Shown here piece by piece: positions 6,698 through 10,679 of a stretch of 10,679 nucleotides of DNA. A program made the position numbers and the translations under genes. Source of the stretch: Deltaproteobacteria bacterium (GTDB lineage: Bacteria; Desulfobacterota; Dissulfuribacteria; Dissulfuribacterales; UBA3076); the NCBI GenBank assembly GCA_030605675.1, contig JAUWHV010000120.1, positions 1 to 10,679 of the forward strand. Direction: 5' to 3'. The notes under the pieces are model-generated. The model saw only the letters and a list, made by a program, of their open reading frames with translations, was not told the origin of the DNA and ran no database searches. The number at the start of each line of letters is the position of its first letter. Position 1 is the first letter of the stretch.

Positions 6698-7857
6698 GAT
6701 GTTACGTCCACCCGGGCTCCGTCCTTAAGCCTTGGAGAAGGCCGTATAACATAACGATCTCCCTCCTTGAGACCGGACAGTACTTCGACGTTATTCCCGA
6801 AAGTCCTGCCCAGGCGAATGAGGCGAAAATGGGCTATGTTCTCAAAATCTACCAGGTACAGTCCGGTGAGTTGTCCATGGGAAACCACTGCCTCTCCGGG
6901 TATCAGGATTTTGCTGCTATGGCCTATGGGGATACGGACCCGTGCAAACATGCCGCACTTAATATGGCTGTCAACCGGTAATGATATCTTGATGAGAAAG
7001 GACCGGCTTCGTTGGTCCGCAGCGGGCACAATGGTACTGACGGCCCCTTGGAAAAATTCCATTTTCAGAGCAGGGATGTCCACATGGACCTTCTGCCGTA
7101 TCTTCACATAGTCAATATATATCTCCGGCAGGACCATATCCACACGAGAGCCACAGGCAGTTTCAAGGGTCAGCAGAGGCGTGCCTGGAGCAGCAAGGTC
7201 ACCCTTATCAACCAGTTTTCCAGTGATGATTCCATCGTGCGGAGCAGTAATCACAGCATCCTGGCTGGTTACCCGGGCTGATACCAGGGCGGCCTGAGCC
7301 TGCTTGACCCGTGCCATGGCAGCTTCCACCATGGCCCCAGCCCCTTTCATGGCAGCTTTTGCCTGGCCATGGCGTGCCTCAACTTCATCAAATTCCTGTG
7401 CGGTGACTGAATCCTCTTTTTTGAGATTAAGATATCTCTCATAGGTGGCAAGAGCGAGTCTCTCAGTGGCGCGTGCAGCATCCCTGGCAGATATGGCTGC
7501 TTTCAGGGCTTTTTCCGCTTCAGAAAGCCCTGCCTCAGCCTTGCTAAGCCCTGCTTCTACCTGGCGCGGGTCGATAATGACAAGCGTGTCTCCCTGTTTC
7601 ACCCGGTCACCTTCTTTGACGTGAATAGACTTTACAGTTCCGAGCAGCTTGCCGGCCAGATTACTGGTAATGCCTGCCCGTACTGTCCCAACGGCCTCGT
7701 AAATAAGAGGCTGGTCAGTCATGTGCACAGTTGCCACATGCACATCTTTCAGCACTGGATGTGATTCTGTTGTGGTCCCGGGTTCTGTTTTCTCGCTGCA
7801 GGCAAAAGGGAAAAAGAGCACGAAAACGGCAAAAAAAGACAGGAGTCGATGTTGCAT
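6694..7857 (-). CDS. Periplasmic adaptor (membrane fusion) subunit of the RND pump
   Basis: This encodes 387 residues of the HlyD/AcrA-like adaptor family, which bridges the RND pump and the outer-membrane channel. The order is a hydrophobic signal (about 4-18), a possible lipidated C20, the first lipoyl half (about 65-98, with VKEGDRVKQGDTLVIID), an alanine-rich coiled-coil hairpin (about 100-200), the second lipoyl half (about 202-232, with APHDGIITGKLVDKGD), a beta barrel (about 235-312) and a membrane-proximal domain to the end. The lipobox is imperfect (PFAC, with P at -3), so anchoring by lipid is likely but not certain. I chose the second ATG of an ATGATG pair because GGAG ends six bases before it. 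Starts at 7860 or the TTG at 7869 are possible but worse spaced. It sits 44 nt after the TolC-like gene and overlaps the pump gene by 4 nt. Confidence 0.93.
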   Translation of the reverse strand: MQHRLLSFFAVFVLFFPFACSEKTEPGTTTESHPVLKDVHVATVHMTDQPLIYEAVGTVRAGITSNLAGKLLGTVKSIHVKEGDRVKQGDTLVIIDPRQVEAGLSKAEAGLSEAEKALKAAISARDAARATERLALATYERYLNLKKEDSVTAQEFDEVEARHGQAKAAMKGAGAMVEAAMARVKQAQAALVSARVTSQDAVITAPHDGIITGKLVDKGDLAAPGTPLLTLETACGSRVDMVLPEIYIDYVKIRQKVHVDIPALKMEFFQGAVSTIVPAADQRSRSFLIKISLPVDSHIKCGMFARVRIPIGHSSKILIPGEAVVSHGQLTGLYLVDFENIAHFRLIRLGRTFGNNVEVLSGLKEGDRYVIRPSPRLKDGARVDVTS

Positions 7858-7872
7858 CATGTACTCCAATTC

Positions 7873-7907
7873 AGGTAGATAGGCTGAAGGTAGATAGGCT
7901 TCTACCT
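7873..7907. repeat. 15-bp tandem duplication with an inverted third copy between TolC-like and adaptor genes
   Basis: On the + strand AGGTAGATAGGCT occurs at 7873-7885 and again at 7888-7900, a period of 15 bp. The 7-bp word TCTACCT at 7901-7907 is the inverse of AGGTAGA and pairs with the 7888-7894 copy around a 6-base loop, or with 7873-7879 instead. In the operon mRNA this makes two competing hairpins covering the TolC-like stop codon (TAG at 7904-7902), just upstream of the adaptor ribosome site. It may tune relative translation or be a neutral slippage duplication. Confidence 0.75.
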
Positions 7908-9299
7908 AACCACTTGAGTAGTCACAAAGGTTTCATCTACAGTCCCGGCAGCCAGGTTTAACCGGGCAATGGCCACTTTGAAATCATGGAGTGAACGGAG
8001 GTAATTGTTGCGGGCCTGTTGCAATGCCACTTCTGCATCAAGTAAATTAACAATGGTAAATAGGCCATTCTCATAACGGTTGCGCACGATACGCAATCCC
8101 TCATCAGCCTGGGCCACCGCTGCTTTAGCTACCCCAATGCACTCATAGGCACTCTGTGCCTGGAAGAAGGCCTGCCTTGTTTCTACCTTGATGCCCAGTT
8201 CCAGTTGCCGCGCCATGGCCTGGGTCCTGCGCACATCGGCCATGGCCTCCTTTACCTTTGACCGCATTCCAAAACCGCTGAACAGGTTGAAACGCATGAT
8301 GGCGCCAATGGTGTAATTGTTGCCCGTCTCACTGAAATCTTCTGAATTAATTTCGTAACTTCCAAGCAGGTACAGGCCGGGCAGGTGTGCTGCCTTGGCT
8401 TTTTTTACCTCTTTTTGGGCTATTATTTCCTGAAGCCTTATCTGTTCCAGATCAGGTCGATTTTCAAGAGATGTGCTGATCCAGGTCTTAAGTAAATCCG
8501 GTTTTTCAGACGTTCGTTCCAGCGGAGTCTGCAATTGAAATGAACTGTCAATCTCAACACCCATGGCCGCATTAAGCATGGCGCCGGCAACATCAACCTG
8601 ACTCTGGGCCTGCAGTCGCTGTTGTTCAAGCTCGGCAACGCGTACTTCAGCCCGGAGCAGATCGCTTTTCACCACCAGTCCGCTCTTAAAACGTGAACGT
8701 ACCATCTTTAAATGGGCCTCAGCCGTCTTCAGGGTTTGAACCACCACAAGCAAATTCTCATGGGAAAGAAGGGCATCAGAATAGGATATAACGATATTTA
8801 CAATGACCTGTTGTCGAATACGATCTGCTGACAGAGAGAAAGCCTCATGATCCAGTTTGGCCTGGTTCAGCCCGATCCAGTTTTCCCCCCGGTCATACAC
8901 AGGCAAACTGACAGAGACCGTGGCTGCGAAATTATCTATCGCGTCCGGGTCATTAAGTCTTTCCGGGTCAAAGTCCTCTGAAGTTATGATCTCCTGATTA
9001 AGCTTTGTGCCAAAGGCCCACATGGGGTTGGTAGTTCGATTGAAAGACTGACTGAGATCCACCTGGGGGAAGAAACTGGAACGGGCCTGAGAGACTCTGG
9101 CCTTAGAGGCATCTACCTGGGACTGGACCGCTGTTATCCTAGGATTATTGGCCATCCCCATGGTGATTGCTTCTCCCAGAGTAAGTGGTGTATCAGAATT
9201 TCCTGTCTTGGCAGCCAGTAACATCTGTGCCGGGCTGAACAGCAGGCAAAAACTGACGAAGACCAGGAATATGATGACATTACGTTTCGCTATTATCAA
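7902..9299 (-). CDS. TolC-like outer-membrane efflux channel
   Basis: The 465-residue product belongs to the outer-membrane efflux protein (OEP/TolC) family, whose trimer forms the exit duct for the adaptor and pump encoded next. A signal peptide covers about residues 1-30, with a likely cleavage at LLAA-K. Two OEP repeats follow: the first begins at LTLGEAITMGMANNP (about 39-53) and the second near LENRPDLEQIRLQ. The C-terminal part has the usual RNRYENGLFTIVNLLDAE segment of the second helical hairpin. No lipobox is seen, unlike OprM-type channels. The start is TTG at 9299, backed by GAGGTG at 9309-9304 on the minus strand, which overlaps the stop of the ferredoxin gene 8 nt upstream; no ATG near the signal peptide is better. 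The stop is TAG, followed by an open frame of 14 more codons through the tandem repeat. Confidence 0.92.
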   Translation of the reverse strand: MIIAKRNVIIFLVFVSFCLLFSPAQMLLAAKTGNSDTPLTLGEAITMGMANNPRITAVQSQVDASKARVSQARSSFFPQVDLSQSFNRTTNPMWAFGTKLNQEIITSEDFDPERLNDPDAIDNFAATVSVSLPVYDRGENWIGLNQAKLDHEAFSLSADRIRQQVIVNIVISYSDALLSHENLLVVVQTLKTAEAHLKMVRSRFKSGLVVKSDLLRAEVRVAELEQQRLQAQSQVDVAGAMLNAAMGVEIDSSFQLQTPLERTSEKPDLLKTWISTSLENRPDLEQIRLQEIIAQKEVKKAKAAHLPGLYLLGSYEINSEDFSETGNNYTIGAIMRFNLFSGFGMRSKVKEAMADVRRTQAMARQLELGIKVETRQAFFQAQSAYECIGVAKAAVAQADEGLRIVRNRYENGLFTIVNLLDAEVALQQARNNYLRSLHDFKVAIARLNLAAGTVDETFVTTQVVR

Positions 9300-9307
9300 T
9301 CTTCACC

Positions 9308-9499
9308 TCAAGCTTCTTCCCATGTAACACATTGGACAGGACAATTCTTGATGATTTCCTCTATCTTTTCTTCCGGGTATTCCGGCAGGTCAACCACCTC
9401 GATGTAACCCGCATCGTGTCTTCTAAAGACTGCAGGACACAGATCCAGACATGCCTCACAGTCTTCACATTCACTCAGATCAATGACTGGTATCTTCAT
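9308..9499 (-). CDS. Small single-cluster ferredoxin
   Basis: The 63-residue product is a soluble bacterial ferredoxin. Its cysteines are C11-x2-C14-x2-C17-x3-C21 near the start and C53-x3-C57 near the end, the latter as CPVQC. A second full CxxCxxC set is missing, so one cluster is expected. In related Desulfovibrio ferredoxins C11, C14, C17 and the remote CP cysteine bind a [4Fe-4S] or [3Fe-4S] cluster, and the remaining pair can form a disulfide. By analogy C53 would be the fourth ligand, with C21 and C57 left over. The acidic surface (EEKIEE, WEE) suits an electron carrier. The ATG at 9499 gives the family's usual start (MKIPVIDLSEC). It lacks an obvious ribosome site, so coupling to the gene 52 nt upstream is possible. 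Its stop overlaps the ribosome site of the TolC-like gene, so it appears cotranscribed with the efflux operon. Its redox partner is unknown. Confidence 0.9.
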   Translation of the reverse strand: MKIPVIDLSECEDCEACLDLCPAVFRRHDAGYIEVVDLPEYPEEKIEEIIKNCPVQCVTWEEA

Positions 9500-9551
9500 A
9501 ACCGTATCATGAGACAAACCACAAAAACGGCCCGGTTCATCCAACTTGGAT

Positions 9552-10679
9552 TTATGCAGAATCAAATCCGAACATGCGATGTTTGATAATTTCCTTGGCC
9601 ACATTCTCAGGCACCATGGATTCCCAGTCGCCCCTGCCTTTTTTAAGTTTTTTCAGCACGCCTTTTGGCCAGATATGCAGAATGGATTCATCATAATTTT
9701 CAACCGATTCAACAAGATTGTTCTCACGAAGATGCAAATAGAGATATTTCAAATGCTCAGGTGTAGAAAAGTTGTCAACTGAAATCATATGGTTTGCTTT
9801 GCGCATTGGATAAACGAACAATTTTATCTGACCGTCAAAAAGTTTGCTAAAGGCACCCAATATACCTCCTTCCAGGCCTTCATAATAGGTGTCATCAAAA
9901 AGCAATTCCATATTAGGTATCCCAAGAATAAAGCCCACCTGGTTTTTTGTATATCGATTGAGGAATTCCCGCACCCTAAAATAGCGGAGATAATCAGTGA
10001 CGAGAACAGGATGCCCAAGGGAGGTTACAGTGTCTATCCTGTGCAGGAAAGACTCCTTGTCGAAAACACCATCCTTTTTCAAGTGAATCGTAGAAAGTTC
10101 CGGCAGAAAAACACAATTTTCTTCCTTAACATCCGGATTCCCAAGAAAACTCTCCTTTCCGCATTTAATCATGTCCAGAGTCACTTTGGTTACCGGTGCG
10201 AAACAGCTCCTTAATACAAGCACGTTCTTTTTGTACAGTATGTCCGATGGTTGCAACACCTCTTTTTCCGGAGAAAACATGACCGCATCTGTTAAATTTG
10301 TTTCCACCAGGAGAAGCGCTGTAAGACGGGCATCAAGTTCCTCAAAATAAGGACCTTCCACGCGGATCGTATCCACCTCGACCCGGTCCTGACCAAGATT
10401 GTCTCTTAAGGAAGCGATAAGTTTTTCAGGTTTTCGGTAATAATTGTAAGCAGCATAGATAAGATTTACACCAAGGATGCCAAGAGCCTCTTGCTGCTGG
10501 CGGTTGGACTCATCTAACATGCGCACATGAAGGTTAACCTTGCTGGGCGGAGCATCAGGATAAAGCTGCAGATGGATACCCATCCAGCCGTGGCATTCTG
10601 CAGACTTTCGCGTATAGCTTCTGGCAGTCACCGTGTCGGCAAAAGCAAAATAGCTGGAATTTTTTTGGCGATAAGTCCC
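9552..10679 (-). CDS. Conserved protein of unknown function, C-terminal part
   Basis: The frame is open to the window edge, so only the last 375 residues are seen. An internal GTG at 10631 should not be taken as the start, because the 16 codons upstream continue the protein naturally (GTYRQKNSSYFAFADT). Recognisable stretches include GTYRQKNSSYF, ECHGWMGIHLQ, LHVRMLD, QQQEALGILGVNLIYAA, LTDAVMFSP and VLVLRSCFAPVTK. They recall a widespread, cytoplasmic, uncharacterised bacterial family of about 480 residues that databases have labelled inconsistently (for example as a TonB-dependent receptor or a nucleotide adenylyltransferase). I would not trust those labels, as there is no beta-barrel or signal pattern in the part visible here. 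The C-terminus is basic (KGVLKKLKKGRGDW). It ends 52 nt before the ferredoxin gene and is probably cotranscribed with it. A shared role with the ferredoxin is possible but unproven. Confidence 0.8.
   Translation of the reverse strand, partial: GTYRQKNSSYFAFADTVTARSYTRKSAECHGWMGIHLQLYPDAPPSKVNLHVRMLDESNRQQQEALGILGVNLIYAAYNYYRKPEKLIASLRDNLGQDRVEVDTIRVEGPYFEELDARLTALLLVETNLTDAVMFSPEKEVLQPSDILYKKNVLVLRSCFAPVTKVTLDMIKCGKESFLGNPDVKEENCVFLPELSTIHLKKDGVFDKESFLHRIDTVTSLGHPVLVTDYLRYFRVREFLNRYTKNQVGFILGIPNMELLFDDTYYEGLEGGILGAFSKLFDGQIKLFVYPMRKANHMISVDNFSTPEHLKYLYLHLRENNLVESVENYDESILHIWPKGVLKKLKKGRGDWESMVPENVAKEIIKHRMFGFDSA

Noticed and set aside
9500..9604. N-terminal extension of the ferredoxin to 9604
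   Set aside because: The added 35 residues have no ferredoxin character and overlap the upstream gene; the family start matches the ATG at 9499.

Overview
The window looks like part of a chromosome from an anaerobic Gram-negative bacterium, probably of the Desulfobacterota (old Deltaproteobacteria). That placement is an inference. It rests on a short single-cluster ferredoxin of the Desulfovibrio/Desulfobacter type, a tripartite efflux pump that needs an outer membrane, and a lipoprotein signal peptide. No rRNA, tRNA or CRISPR is visible.

The window has two unlike halves. The left part (1-3451) is accessory in character: it is visibly AT-richer, its genes lie on the + strand, and it is broken up by imperfect hairpins. 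It holds a PHP phosphoesterase/ABC-ATPase gene (149-2176) interrupted by an in-frame TAG at 560-562. A 103-residue partner gene overlaps its end (2154-2465), followed by a lone lipoprotein gene (2576-3004) and about 450 bp without a convincing gene. Hairpin elements at 1-118, 2451-2505 and 3331-3392 each recall an integron attC site, though all three have degenerate core boxes. If they are attC sites, the PHP-ABC pair and the lipoprotein are two gene cassettes at the end of a chromosomal integron array. No integrase lies in the window.

The right part (3452-10679) is a compact minus-strand run. In order of transcription it contains the C-terminal part of a conserved protein of unknown function (beginning beyond 10679), a 63-residue ferredoxin, a TolC-like outer-membrane factor, a periplasmic adaptor and an RND inner-membrane pump. 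The last three make a complete tripartite RND efflux system. Gaps are 8 nt between ferredoxin and TolC-like gene, 44 nt between TolC-like and adaptor genes, and a 4-nt overlap between adaptor and pump. The two parts converge at about 3.4 kb.

The main points of interest are the TAG codon that divides the PHP domain between its metal-binding motifs, the PHP-ABC plus small-partner pair, which resembles a defence system related to but distinct from Ppl, and the possible attC context of that pair.
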